Shown piece after piece: positions 26,323 through 35,677 of a stretch of DNA of 64,000 bases; positions within the stretch are counted from its first letter, which is position 1; the number at the start of each line of letters is the position of its first letter. The notes beneath the pieces are model-generated. The model worked only from the letters and a program-made list of their open reading frames with translations, searched no databases and was not told where the DNA came from. Made by a program: the position numbers and the translations under genes. The stretch is from Pseudomonas sp. CC6-YY-74 (GTDB lineage: Bacteria > Pseudomonadota > Gammaproteobacteria > Pseudomonadales > Pseudomonadaceae), in NCBI RefSeq assembly GCF_002025205.1, contig NZ_CP019947.1, forward strand, positions 3,510,001 through 3,574,000, written 5' to 3'.

Positions 26323-28038
26323 ATGAGCAAATCGGACGCTTACACCCAGGCCGGCAAGACAGCGGTGCTGCAGAACATCCACGGCACCGTGGAGTTCCTG
26401 CAGAAATACCCCCCGTTCAACCAGATGGACATGGCCCACCTGGCCTACCTGGTGGAAAACTGCCAGCTGCGCTTCTTCAGCGCAGGCGAGACCATCATCA
26501 AGCCGACCGACGGCCCGGTCGAATACTTCTACATCGTCAAGCAGGGCCATGTGCATGGCGAGCGTCCGCACTCGGCCAAGCGCGGCAGCGAAACCACCTT
26601 CGAGATCACCAGCGGCGAATGCTTCCCGCTGGCGGCGCTGATTGGCGACCGCGCCACCCGCACCGAACACCTGGCTGCCGAAGACACCTTCTGCCTGCTA
26701 TTGAGCAAGCCGGCCTTCGTCAAGTTGTTCGCGCTGTCCAACCCATTTCGCGACTTCGCCCTGCGCGGGGTCAGCAGCCTGCTCGACCAGGTCAACCAGC
26801 AGGTCCAGATGCGTGCGGTGGAAAGCCTCGGCGCGCAGTATTCGCTGGACAGCCGCCTGGGTGAACTGGCGATGCGCCAGCCAATCAGTTGCCCGCCCAC
26901 CACGCCGCTGCGCCAGGCCGTGCAACTGATGCACGAACAGCACGTCGGCAGCATCGTCATCGTCGATCCGGCGCTCAAACCCCTGGGCATCTTCACCCTG
27001 CGCGACCTGCGCCGGGTGATCGCCGACGGCAGCTCGCTGGATCAGGCGATCGACAGCCTGATGACCCTAGAGCCCTTCTACCTGCCGCCCGACGCCAGCG
27101 CCTTCGAGGCGGCAATCGCCATGACCGAGCGGCATATCGCCCACATCTGCCTGGTCGAACACGAGCGCCTGTGCGGCGTGGTCTCCGAGCGCGACCTGTT
27201 CTCCCTGCAGCGGGTCGATCTGGTCCATCTGGCCCGCACCATTCGCCATGCCGGCACGGTCGAGACCCTGACCGCATTGCGCAGCGATATCCAGCAACTG
27301 GTCGAGCGCATGCTCGCCCACGGCGCCAGCTCGACCCAGATCACCCACATCATCACCCTGTTCAACGACCACACCGTGTGCCGGGTGATCGAACTGACCC
27401 TGGAAGACCTCGGCGACCCCGGCGTGCCCTTCACCTGGCTGTGCTTCGGCAGCGAGGGCCGCCGCGAACAGACCCTGCACACCGACCAGGACAACGGCAT
27501 CCTGTTCGAGGCCAGCGACGCGGCGAGCGCCGCCGACATGCGCCGCCGCTTGCTGCCGCTGGCCACCGAGATCAACCAGCGCCTGGCGCTGTGCGGCTTT
27601 ACCCTGTGCAAGGGCAACATCATGGCCGGCAACCCGGAGCTGTGCCTGTCACGCCGCGAATGGACGCGGCGCTTCACCAGCTTTATCGATGAGGCGACCC
27701 CGGAGAACCTGCTCAAATCGAGCATCTACTTCGACCTGCGCGTGGTCTGGGGCGATCCCTACGGTTGTGACCTGCTGCGCCAGGGCCTGCTCAAGCAGGT
27801 CGCCAGCAACAGCCTGTTCCAGCGCATGATGGCCGAGAACGCCCTGCGCCAGCGCCCGCCGGTGGGCCGTTTTCGCGACTTCGTGGTGGCCCGCAAGGGC
27901 GTCGAGAAGGACACCCTCGACCTCAAGGTGCAGGGCCTGACCCCCTTCGTCGACGGCGCCCGCCTGCTCGCCCTGGCCCACGGCATCGAAGCCTGCAACA
28001 CCCTGGAGCGCCTGCGCGAGCTGATCGCCAAGGGGTGA
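26323..28038 (+). CDS. cNMP-binding / CBS / DUF294 nucleotidyltransferase-like protein (C-terminus out of frame)
   Basis: 571 residues up to a TGA at 28036. Residues 15-150 form a cyclic-nucleotide-binding domain, about 170-290 a CBS pair (MRQPISCPPTTPLRQA, MTLEPFYLPPDASAFEA), and 310-450 a DUF294 nucleotidyltransferase core with CFGSEGRREQTLHTDQDN at 374-391. The family's last helices are missing here and are found in the next frame (28035-28253). One more G in AAGGGGTGA would restore a 643-residue protein. In Pseudomonas this protein sits with a DnaQ-like exonuclease and often with actP. It probably senses a nucleotide and controls transport or metabolism, but the role is unproven. Confidence 0.85.
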   Translation: MSKSDAYTQAGKTAVLQNIHGTVEFLQKYPPFNQMDMAHLAYLVENCQLRFFSAGETIIKPTDGPVEYFYIVKQGHVHGERPHSAKRGSETTFEITSGECFPLAALIGDRATRTEHLAAEDTFCLLLSKPAFVKLFALSNPFRDFALRGVSSLLDQVNQQVQMRAVESLGAQYSLDSRLGELAMRQPISCPPTTPLRQAVQLMHEQHVGSIVIVDPALKPLGIFTLRDLRRVIADGSSLDQAIDSLMTLEPFYLPPDASAFEAAIAMTERHIAHICLVEHERLCGVVSERDLFSLQRVDLVHLARTIRHAGTVETLTALRSDIQQLVERMLAHGASSTQITHIITLFNDHTVCRVIELTLEDLGDPGVPFTWLCFGSEGRREQTLHTDQDNGILFEASDAASAADMRRRLLPLATEINQRLALCGFTLCKGNIMAGNPELCLSRREWTRRFTSFIDEATPENLLKSSIYFDLRVVWGDPYGCDLLRQGLLKQVASNSLFQRMMAENALRQRPPVGRFRDFVVARKGVEKDTLDLKVQGLTPFVDGARLLALAHGIEACNTLERLRELIAKG

Positions 28039-28253
28039 TCGAGCCGCTCGACGGCGCGGCCTATGAAGAGGCCTATCACTTCATCCAGCAGACGCGCATG
28101 CAGCAACATCAACGGCAAGCCCAGCAAGACCGGCCCTACTCCAATCGGATCGACCCCGACAGCCTCAACCAGCTCGACCGACGCATCCTGCGCGAGGCCT
28201 TTCGCCAGGCCCAGCGCCTGCAAAGCAGCCTGACGTTGCGCTATCAGCTATGA
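28035..28253 (+). CDS. Displaced C-terminal segment of the DUF294 protein
   Basis: 72 residues whose features fit the end of DUF294 proteins: a long helix (YEEAYHFIQQTRMQQHQRQ), then RIDPDSLNQLDRRILREAFR and a final RLQSSL. It begins at a GTG overlapping the TGA of the upstream frame (GTGA) and ends overlapping the exonuclease ATG (ATGA). Either a one-base deletion or sequencing error broke the gene, or the segment is made by re-initiation or a -1 frameshift. Confidence 0.7.
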   Translation: MIEPLDGAAYEEAYHFIQQTRMQQHQRQAQQDRPYSNRIDPDSLNQLDRRILREAFRQAQRLQSSLTLRYQL

Positions 28254-28957
28254 GTCAGTTCACCTGGTTCACTGGCCGCGGTCCCGCCCTGCTCGAGTCG
28301 CAACTGGACCGGCGCATCGGCCTGGCCGAGCCGGCCGTCCTCGACCACAGGCCACTGCATGAACAGCGCCTGGTGGTGCTCGACCTGGAAACCAGCGGCC
28401 TCGACATGAAGCGCGACCAGTTGCTGTCGATTGGCGCGGTGGTGATCGAAGGCGGCGCCATCGACCTGGGCCAGCAGTTCGAATGCACCTTGCAGCGCCA
28501 CAACCACAAGGTCAGCGCCAGCGTGCTGATCCACGGTCTGGCGCCCAGCGCCATCGCCGCGGGCATCGAGCCGGCCGAAGCCCTGCTGGGCTTTATGGCG
28601 TTCCTCGGCGACAGCCCGCTGCTGGCCTTCCATGCCGGTTTCGACCAGCGCATGCTCGCGCGCGCCCTCAAGCAGAGCCTGGGCTACCGCCTGCACCACC
28701 ATTTCTTCGATGTCGCCGAACTGGCGCCGCTGCTCTGCCCGCAGGCGAAGGTCCCGCGCGGCGGCCTGGATGACTGGACCCGCTATTTCGGCCTGCAGGC
28801 GCAGCAGCGCCACAATGCCAGCGCCGACGCCCTGGTCACCGCCGAACTGGCCCTGATTCTGTTCAGCAAGGCGCGTCAGCAGCAACTGGACAGCCTGCTG
28901 GCGCTGGATCAGCGCCTGGCCAGCTGGCGGCGGCGGCCGCGCGTCCACTCGCTATAA
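28250..28957 (+). CDS. DnaQ-like 3'-5' exonuclease (DEDDh)
   Basis: 235 residues. The three exonuclease motifs are present: DLET with Asp45 and Glu47, HAGFD ending at Asp132, and HNASADAL with His188 and Asp193, a DEDDh set. A preceding 40-residue segment (FTWFTGRGPALLESQL) is outside the exonuclease fold. It overlaps the upstream frame by 4 bp, so it is coupled to the DUF294 gene. Its biological substrate is not known; it is not the replicative epsilon subunit. Confidence 0.88.
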   Translation: MSQFTWFTGRGPALLESQLDRRIGLAEPAVLDHRPLHEQRLVVLDLETSGLDMKRDQLLSIGAVVIEGGAIDLGQQFECTLQRHNHKVSASVLIHGLAPSAIAAGIEPAEALLGFMAFLGDSPLLAFHAGFDQRMLARALKQSLGYRLHHHFFDVAELAPLLCPQAKVPRGGLDDWTRYFGLQAQQRHNASADALVTAELALILFSKARQQQLDSLLALDQRLASWRRRPRVHSL

Positions 28958-29546
28958 CCGCCGCCACGGACATCCGCCCGACACACTCGCCGACGCGACC
29001 CTGGCCACGCGCCACCCTTAAGGCGCACGGCTAACCGAGTGCCGCACCGAGCGCTGCCACCTGATCAGGCCTGCGCCCCGCGCCTGCCTGCCGCGCAACG
29101 CATAACCCGGCCGCCAATCCCACTGACATCGAGCGCCGCTCTCGCCATTTTTTCAGCGTCGTCCTGGCGCACATGGCTCGCTGCAGCCTAAACCCGAGCA
29201 AGGCCGTCCAGCGGTCGACTCCCGGTGCGGCATCGCGTTGAATATTTCCGCGCCGACTGCATTTATTTCGCGATATGCCTGTCTGGCGGAGCAACATATT
29301 CGCAATACGAATTTATATTTATCAATAGTTATCAGTGCATTATATAAACTAATAATCAGAATATAGATAAACGCCAATAGGTTGACACGGCCAAGGCTGG
29401 CGTCTTTAGTTGAATGTGCGAGCGCGAGACGTGCGGACAGTGCACGCAATGCACGAGGCCGCGCTGCGCAGCCGCTCTCGGGGAGAACAACACCAGTGCA
29501 ATCAACATTCCTTGGCACAACAATGGCAAGGATGTGGAGGCAATCC
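28958..29546. other. Long intergenic region, AT-rich in its second half
   Basis: 589 bp with no convincing gene. 28958-29240 is GC-rich; 29240-29380 is strikingly AT-rich (for example TTATATAAACTAATAATC). TTGACA at 29382 followed 17 bases later by TTTAGT is a possible weak promoter for the multicopper oxidase. An open frame runs upstream of the oxidase from 29382, but the Shine-Dalgarno supports 29547 instead. Confidence 0.5.
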
Positions 29547-31403
29547 ATGAGCAAAAAGGGCAAAAAAAATCCGTCGGCCGCTCCAAAAGACCCACCCGAC
29601 GGTCCCGCAAGACGCACATTCCTCAAACTTTCCGCCAGCGTACTGGCCGCCCCGCTGCTGCTAAACGGGCGTGACAGTGATGCGGTGGAGTGGGTGACCA
29701 CCCCGCAGCCGGTCTTCCCGCCTAGCCCGCCCACCCAGCCCTGGCTGGTGGAGCTGCCCAGGGCGATAGTGCCGGTCCAACCGGTCAGCGTGCTGACCCC
29801 AAGCGCCGAGGCGGCACCGAAGAAAGCCGACGACGAAGCCGGGCGAGAGCCGCACCAGCGTTTCGACGAAATCGTCGGCGCGCTGGGGCCGCCGGAACTC
29901 TATAAGTTAACCGCCAAGGAAATTCCCTGGGAGTTCCATCCGGACCTGCCCACACAGACCGCCTGGACCTACGTTGCCGCCACAGTTGCCGACACACCGG
30001 ACGCAACCGCGCCCGCGACCATCTTCGCGAAGTACGGCCAACCGATCCTGTGCCGTTTCCATAATGAACTGCCGCCGGGTCATGTCGGCTTCGGCAGCCC
30101 GGAGATCTCCACCCACCTGCACAACCTGCACATGTCTTCAGGCTGCGACGGCTATCCGGCAGACTTCTACAGCGAAACAATGGCAGGGTCGGCCCTGGAC
30201 CAGACGGGGCCGAGGCAAGGCACAGGAAAATTCAAAGACCACTTCTACCCCAACATTTACGCCGGCTACGACGAATGGCGAGCCCTCCACGGCGAGGGTA
30301 TCGGCGATCCGAAGGAGGCTCTGGGTACGCTGTGGTTTCACGACCACACCGAGGATTACACCGCACCTAACGTTTACCGCGGCCTGGCGGGTTTTTACCT
30401 GCTATTCGACCACATCGACTCGGGCAAAGAAGACGACGATAAACCGGGCGCGTTGCGCCTACCGAGCCCCCCCTACGACTACCCGCTGGCCTTTGGCGAC
30501 AAGCGCTTCGCCCCCAACGGCCAGCTGTTCTGGGACGACCTGCATGTCGAGGGCGTGCTCGGCGACAAGGTGACGGTCAATGGCAAGATCGAGCCGGTGT
30601 TACATGTCGATGCGCGCAAATATCGCCTGCGCCTGCTCAACAGCGGCCCCAGCCGCTTCTACGAGTTCTATCTGGTCACGGCGAAAGACCAGGTGCAGCC
30701 CTTCTCCTATATCGCCAACGACGGCAACCTGCTGCCGGCGCCGCTGCTCAACCAGCGCAAGGTGCATCTCGGCGTGGCCGAGCGCGCCGACATCGTGGTC
30801 GACTTCTCCCAGTACCCAATCGGCACCGAACTGTACCTGGTCAACCGCCTGCGCCAGGACAGCACGCGCAAGCCCAAGGACGTCAAGGCGCCCGGCACTC
30901 GCGTACTGAAGTTCATCGTCGACCAATATCCGCCGCAGCAGGACCTGAGCCAGGTGCCCGAGCAACTGCGCGAACTGCCGAAGCTGCCTTCAGCCAAGGA
31001 GATCGCCAAATTGCGCGTGCGGCGCTGGGAGTTCGATCGCAAGAATGGTTTATGGACGGTCAACGGCCAGCTATTCGACAGCCACAACCCGCGCGCCAAG
31101 ATCAAGCAAGGCAGCGCCGAGGTCTGGGAGTTGGTGAGCAAGTCTGGCGGCTGGTCACACCCCATTCACCTGCACCTGGAGGAAGGCCGCATCCTCAGCA
31201 AGAGCGTGGACGGTATCGAGGTGCCGGTGCCTCCCCACGAGCGCGGACGTAAAGACGTATTCGTCCTCGAGAAAACCATGACCATTCGCGTGCTCGTGCG
31301 CTTTCGCGACTTCCACGGCAAGTACGTCATGCATTGCCACAACGTGATCCACGAGGACCACGCGATGATGGTGCGCTGGGACGTCGAGGATCCAGATGCT
31401 TGA
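29547..31403 (+). CDS. Tat-exported multicopper oxidase
   Basis: 618 residues from ATG at 29547 with GGAGG 6 bases upstream. Twin arginines 22-23 in ARRTFLKLSASVLAAPLLL give a Tat signal, so the folded copper enzyme is exported. Copper ligands are visible: HLHNLH (190-195), HDH (265-267), HPIHLH (538-543) and HCHNVIHEDHAM (596-607), where Cys597 links the type 1 and trinuclear centres and Met607 is the expected axial ligand. It would oxidise a small substrate (phenol, bilirubin-like compound, Mn or Cu) and reduce O2 to water. A lysine/serine-rich tract precedes the signal. A SCO gene follows by 42 bp. Confidence 0.9.
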   Translation: MSKKGKKNPSAAPKDPPDGPARRTFLKLSASVLAAPLLLNGRDSDAVEWVTTPQPVFPPSPPTQPWLVELPRAIVPVQPVSVLTPSAEAAPKKADDEAGREPHQRFDEIVGALGPPELYKLTAKEIPWEFHPDLPTQTAWTYVAATVADTPDATAPATIFAKYGQPILCRFHNELPPGHVGFGSPEISTHLHNLHMSSGCDGYPADFYSETMAGSALDQTGPRQGTGKFKDHFYPNIYAGYDEWRALHGEGIGDPKEALGTLWFHDHTEDYTAPNVYRGLAGFYLLFDHIDSGKEDDDKPGALRLPSPPYDYPLAFGDKRFAPNGQLFWDDLHVEGVLGDKVTVNGKIEPVLHVDARKYRLRLLNSGPSRFYEFYLVTAKDQVQPFSYIANDGNLLPAPLLNQRKVHLGVAERADIVVDFSQYPIGTELYLVNRLRQDSTRKPKDVKAPGTRVLKFIVDQYPPQQDLSQVPEQLRELPKLPSAKEIAKLRVRRWEFDRKNGLWTVNGQLFDSHNPRAKIKQGSAEVWELVSKSGGWSHPIHLHLEEGRILSKSVDGIEVPVPPHERGRKDVFVLEKTMTIRVLVRFRDFHGKYVMHCHNVIHEDHAMMVRWDVEDPDA

Positions 31404-31445
31404 TTCGCGCGCAGCAACACCCTTGATCAATGAGGTGAACCGCAC

Positions 31446-32057
31446 ATGAACACTCGCAGAGAACTAGTGCTGGGCATGGCCACCCTGGGCGCCGCCGCGC
31501 TCGCCCCCACAGTCTGGCGCGGTGCCGAGGCCCAGCCCCGGCTTGCCATAAACGCTAGCTCGCGCATCCCCAACATCCCGCTGGTTAGCCACGAAGGTAA
31601 GAACGTCAGGTTCTACGACGACCTGGTGCGCGACAAGGTGGTCACCATCAACATGATGTATGTCTCCTGCGCCGATATTTGCCCGACCGCAACGGCGAAC
31701 CTGCGCCGCGTGCAACAGCTATTAGGCGCGCGCGTGGGCCGGGATATATTCATGTACTCGCTGAGCCTGCAGCCTGAGCTGGATACCCCAGAAACCCTCA
31801 AAGCCTACGCCAAACTGCACCGCATAGACCCAGGCTGGCTGTTCCTCACCGGCGCAGCCGCCGACATCGAGGAGCTGCGCTACAGCCTCGGCTTCTCCGA
31901 TCCCGATCCAGAGGTCGACCGCGACCAGACCACCCACACCGGCATGCTGCGCATCGGCAACGACGCTTACCAACGCTGGAGCATGGCCCCGGCCCTGGCC
32001 GAGCCTCGGCAGATCCTCGCCACTATCAATCATGTCAGCCGGACGCTGACGCTTTAG
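31446..32057 (+). CDS. SCO1/SenC family copper chaperone-like protein
   Basis: 203 residues. N-terminus TRRELVLGMATLGAAALAP is another Tat-like twin-arginine signal. The copper-binding motif CADIC (Cys75, Cys79) and the distant His164 (TTHTGM) are those of SCO proteins, which deliver copper or act as thiol reductants at the cell surface. It follows the multicopper oxidase with a good RBS (GAGGTGAACCGC), so it probably metallates or protects that enzyme rather than cytochrome oxidase, which is not nearby. Confidence 0.88.
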   Translation: MNTRRELVLGMATLGAAALAPTVWRGAEAQPRLAINASSRIPNIPLVSHEGKNVRFYDDLVRDKVVTINMMYVSCADICPTATANLRRVQQLLGARVGRDIFMYSLSLQPELDTPETLKAYAKLHRIDPGWLFLTGAAADIEELRYSLGFSDPDPEVDRDQTTHTGMLRIGNDAYQRWSMAPALAEPRQILATINHVSRTLTL

Positions 32058-32164
32058 CACCGGGGCTGGACGCGCAGGCCCAGCGTCTGCAAAGCAACCC
32101 ACCTGAAGAGCGCCGGCATCTCTGCGCCGAAGCGAATCCCCCTGCCTGCGCGTATGCGCGACGA

Positions 32165-33481
32165 CTACAGATCGCGCATCAGCAGTCCGTATTCCAGCGA
32201 CACCTCGGCCGGCAGCGGCAGGTAGACCACGTGGCCGTCGCCCGGCGCCACGTTGATCGCCTGGCCCTGGCGATTCTCCAGGACCTCCAGGCGCAGGTGC
32301 AGGTTGCCCTGGGGCGTCATCAGCTCCAGGCCATCACCCAGGGCGAAGCGGTTCTTCACCCGTACTTCGGCCAACTCGCCGCGGCGTTCGCCGGTCAGCT
32401 CGCCGACGAATTGCTGCTGCTCGGACACCGAGTTGCCGCGCTGGTAGTTCTGGTATTCGTCGTGCACATGACGGCGCAGAAAACCCTCGGTGTAGCCGCG
32501 GTGGGCCAGGGATTCCAAGGTGCCCAGCAACGACTGGTCGAACGGCCGCCCGGCCATGGCATCGTCAATGGCCTTGCGGTACACCTGAGCGGTGCGCGCC
32601 ACGTAGTAATGGGACTTGGTGCGACCCTCGATCTTCAGCGAGTGCACGCCCATCTGCACCAGGCGCTCGACGTGCTGCACCGCGCGCAGATCCTTGGAGT
32701 TCATGATGTAGGTGCCGTGCTCGTCCTCGTAGGCGGCCATCTGCTCGCCGGGGCGGCTGCCGTCCTCCAGCAGAAACACCTGTTCGGTCGGTGCACCCGC
32801 ACCCAGGGTCGGCTCGACGATGCGCACGATATCGCCCAGCTCGTTCTCCTGGGCAACTTCGGCCTTGTACTGCCAGCGGCAGGCGTTGGTGCAGGAGCCC
32901 TGGTTGGGGTCGCGCTTGTTGATATAGCCGGACAGCAGGCAACGCCCGGAATAGGCCATGCACAACGCGCCATGGACGAACACCTCCAGCTCCATCCCTG
33001 GCACTTCGCTGCGAATCTCGGCGATTTCCTCCAGCGATAATTCGCGCGACAGAATCACCCGGCTCAAGCCCTGCTGCTGCCAGAACTTGACGCTGGCCCA
33101 GTTCACCGCGTTGGCCTGCACCGACAGGTGGATCGGCATCTGCGGGCAATGCTCGCGCGCCAGCATGATCAAGCCGGGGTCGGACATGATCAGTGCATCC
33201 GGGCCCATCTCGATCACCGGCTGCAAGTCCCTGAGAAAGGTCTTCAGCTTGGCGTTGTGCGGCGCGATATTGACCACCACGTAGAACTGCTTGCCCTGGG
33301 CATGCGCCTCGGCAATACCCAGCGCCAGGTTGGCGTGGTCGAACTCGTTGTTACGCACCCGCAGGCTGTAGCGCGGCTGCCCGGCGTAGACCGCATCGGC
33401 ACCGTAGGCGAAGGCGTAGCGCATATTCTTCAAGGTGCCGGCCGGGGACAGCAGTTCGGGGTGACGGGGTGAAGAGGCCAT
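32165..33481 (-). CDS. trhP: tRNA hydroxylation protein TrhP / U32 family (YegQ)
   Basis: 438 residues from ATG at 33481 (MASSPRHPELLSPAGTLKNM); a GTG three codons upstream cannot be excluded and no clear RBS is visible. The U32 signature ELEVFVHGALCMAYSGRCLL and the conserved cysteines in GSCTNACRW are present. The E. coli protein takes part in 5-hydroxyuridine formation at tRNA position 34. The older label is collagenase-like peptidase. It shares the intergenic terminator with actP. Confidence 0.92.
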   Translation of the reverse strand: MASSPRHPELLSPAGTLKNMRYAFAYGADAVYAGQPRYSLRVRNNEFDHANLALGIAEAHAQGKQFYVVVNIAPHNAKLKTFLRDLQPVIEMGPDALIMSDPGLIMLAREHCPQMPIHLSVQANAVNWASVKFWQQQGLSRVILSRELSLEEIAEIRSEVPGMELEVFVHGALCMAYSGRCLLSGYINKRDPNQGSCTNACRWQYKAEVAQENELGDIVRIVEPTLGAGAPTEQVFLLEDGSRPGEQMAAYEDEHGTYIMNSKDLRAVQHVERLVQMGVHSLKIEGRTKSHYYVARTAQVYRKAIDDAMAGRPFDQSLLGTLESLAHRGYTEGFLRRHVHDEYQNYQRGNSVSEQQQFVGELTGERRGELAEVRVKNRFALGDGLELMTPQGNLHLRLEVLENRQGQAINVAPGDGHVVYLPLPAEVSLEYGLLMRDL

Positions 33482-33584
33482 ATGCCGCACGCTCGAAAAT
33501 CCAGGAGGGCCGCGATTCTAAGCACGCAAGTGGCGACCGGCCTTGATCTGCATCTATAAAAATCACGAATGCTGCAGACAGCAA

Positions 33585-33606
33585 AACGCCCCGTTTCCGG
33601 GGCGTT
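33585..33606. terminator. Bidirectional terminator between trhP and actP
   Basis: A 9-bp stem AACGCCCCG / CGGGGCGTT has loop TTTC, 28 bases after the actP stop. The T-run on the minus strand (GTTTTGC) suits actP. Confidence 0.8.
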
Positions 33607-33633
33607 CTGTTTACCGCTTTAGCGCTTTAGCAC

Positions 33634-35400
33634 TCAGTGCTCGATCGCAGCACCTGCACCACGGGGGATGCGGATGTCTTCGATGATGTGCTGGATGTGC
33701 TCCGGCGGTGCAGCAGTTACCTGGGCCACTGCGATCGCAGTGATGAAGTTGAAGATCATGCCCAGGGTACCGATGCCTTCAGGCGAGATACCGAACCACC
33801 AGTCAGCAGGCCCGGCAGTCGGGAAGATGAACTTGTAGTAGACGATATAGCTGAAGGTGAAGGCCAGACCCACCACCATGCCGGCGATCGCCCCTTCCTT
33901 GTTCATCTTCTTGGAGAAGATGCCCATGACGATGGCCGGGAAGAACGAGGCTGCAGCCAGACCGAAGGCGAACGCCACCACCTGCGCCACGAAGGCCGGC
34001 GGGTAGATGCCGAACAGACCAGCGACCACTACCGCCACACCTGCTGCCAAACGTGCCGCGAGCAGCTCCTTCTTCTCGCTGATGTTGGGCATCAGATTGC
34101 TCTTGAGCAGGTCATGCGAGATCGAGGTCGAAATCACCAACAACAAGCCTGCAGCAGTCGACAGTGCAGCCGCCAGACCACCCGCAGCGATCAAGGCGAT
34201 CACCCAGCCCGGCAGACCGGCGATTTCCGGGTTGGCCAGGACGATGATGTCGCGATCCACGTAGAACTCGGTGGCTGCCGGTGTAGCAACGTTAGTCACC
34301 ACCCGTTCGCCATTCACCCCAAGCTCTGCGGCGAAGGTCGGAGCACCGACGAATGGAGCACCTGGGCCGTACTGGATCTTGCCGTCACCGTTCTTGTCCA
34401 TCCAGGCGATAAGACCGGACTTCTCCCAGTTCTTCACCCACTGCGGCGCTTCGGTGTAGGTCAGCCCGGGAATGCTGGTCAACAGGTTGATCCGGGCAAA
34501 AGCTGCGAGAGCAGGAGCGGTGGTGTAGAGAATGGCAATGAACAGTAGGGCGTAACCGGCGGACAGACGGGCAGCACGCACGGTCGGGGTGGTGAAGAAG
34601 CGTACGATCACGTGCGGCAGACCGGCGGTACCGACCATCAGCGCCATGGTGATGAAGAACACGTCGATGGTCGACTTCTTGCCATCGGTGTAGGTGTCGA
34701 AGCCCAGTTCAGTGCTCAGGCCGTTGAGGCGTTCGAGTACCGAGGTGCTGGTACCGATCACGTCGCTACCGAAGCCCAGCTGCGGGATCGGGTTACCGGT
34801 GATCATCATCGAGATGTAAATCGCCGGCACCATGTAGGCGAAGATCATCACGCAGAATTGCGCCACCTGGGTGTAGGTGATGCCCTTCATGCCGCCGAGC
34901 ACGGAATAGAAGAACACGATGGCCATGCCGATCAATACGCCGGTGTTGATGTCCACTTCCAGGTAGCGGGAGAAGACGATACCGACGCCGCGCATCTGCC
35001 CGGCCACGTAAGTGAACGAGATGAAGATCACGCACACCACCGCTACCAGACGCGCCGTCTGCGAGTAGTAACGCTCGCCGATGAAATCCGGCACGGTGAA
35101 CTTGCCGAACTTGCGCAAGTAGGGTGCCAGGCACATGGCCAGGAGCACGTAACCGCCAGTCCAGCCCATCAGGTACACGCTACCGTCGAGGCCGATGAAG
35201 GAAATGATCCCCGCCATCGAGATGAACGACGCCGCCGACATCCAGTCAGCGCCGGTGGCCATGCCGTTGAGGATCGGATGCACGCCCTTGCTGGCGACAT
35301 AGTATTCGCTGGTGGAGCCGGCTCGGGTATAGAGGGCGATGCCGATATACAGCGCAAAAGTCGCGCCGACGAACAGATAGATCAGAGTTTGGGTATCCAT
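33634..35400 (-). CDS. actP: Cation/acetate symporter ActP (sodium:solute symporter)
   Basis: 588 residues, an inner-membrane SSSF carrier with about 13 membrane segments. The N-terminus MDTQTLIYLFVGATFALYIG and the sequence GATGADWMSAASFISMAG mark the symporter family. Between TM8 and TM9 lies an inserted periplasmic segment with DKNGDGKIQY at 335-344, an EF-hand-like calcium loop found in the Vibrio VC_2705 type. It overlaps operonically with the DUF4212 gene 10 bases upstream. Acetate or a short-chain monocarboxylate with Na+ is the expected cargo. Regulators are not visible. Confidence 0.9.
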   Translation of the reverse strand: MDTQTLIYLFVGATFALYIGIALYTRAGSTSEYYVASKGVHPILNGMATGADWMSAASFISMAGIISFIGLDGSVYLMGWTGGYVLLAMCLAPYLRKFGKFTVPDFIGERYYSQTARLVAVVCVIFISFTYVAGQMRGVGIVFSRYLEVDINTGVLIGMAIVFFYSVLGGMKGITYTQVAQFCVMIFAYMVPAIYISMMITGNPIPQLGFGSDVIGTSTSVLERLNGLSTELGFDTYTDGKKSTIDVFFITMALMVGTAGLPHVIVRFFTTPTVRAARLSAGYALLFIAILYTTAPALAAFARINLLTSIPGLTYTEAPQWVKNWEKSGLIAWMDKNGDGKIQYGPGAPFVGAPTFAAELGVNGERVVTNVATPAATEFYVDRDIIVLANPEIAGLPGWVIALIAAGGLAAALSTAAGLLLVISTSISHDLLKSNLMPNISEKKELLAARLAAGVAVVVAGLFGIYPPAFVAQVVAFAFGLAAASFFPAIVMGIFSKKMNKEGAIAGMVVGLAFTFSYIVYYKFIFPTAGPADWWFGISPEGIGTLGMIFNFITAIAVAQVTAAPPEHIQHIIEDIRIPRGAGAAIEH

Positions 35401-35410
35401 GTTCGGCGCC

Positions 35411-35677
35411 TTATTCTTCGTGGACGTCGTGTTTGCGGTCGTACTGATTCATCTTCCACACATAGAAGAAAATCATCGCCACGAACGAATAGATTGAGCC
35501 CTGCTGAGCAAACCAGAAGCCCAGAGGGAAACCGAAGAACTGGATATGGTTAAGCTGTTCGACAAACAGAATCCCTGCGCCGAATGACACTGCGAACCAG
35601 ATGGTCAGCAGGATCAACATCAGTCGCAGGTTATCTTTCCAGTAGGCCTTGGCGGCCTCTTGCTTAGATACGGACAT
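35411..35677 (-). CDS. DUF4212 small membrane subunit (YjcH-like partner of ActP)
   Basis: 88 residues from ATG at 35677 with GAGGAG 11 bases upstream; the upstream in-frame extension is unlike the family. Two membrane segments (LILLTIWFAVSFGAGILFV and QGSIYSFVAMIFFYVW) flank the aromatic loop FFGFPLGFWF. Proteins like this always precede the VC_2705 type of symporter and are needed for its function in relatives; the exact task is unknown. Confidence 0.88.
   Translation of the reverse strand: MSVSKQEAAKAYWKDNLRLMLILLTIWFAVSFGAGILFVEQLNHIQFFGFPLGFWFAQQGSIYSFVAMIFFYVWKMNQYDRKHDVHEE

Noticed and set aside
29382..29546. N-terminal extension of the multicopper oxidase
   Set aside because: It starts at a TTG with no RBS; a strong GGAGG precedes the ATG at 29547.
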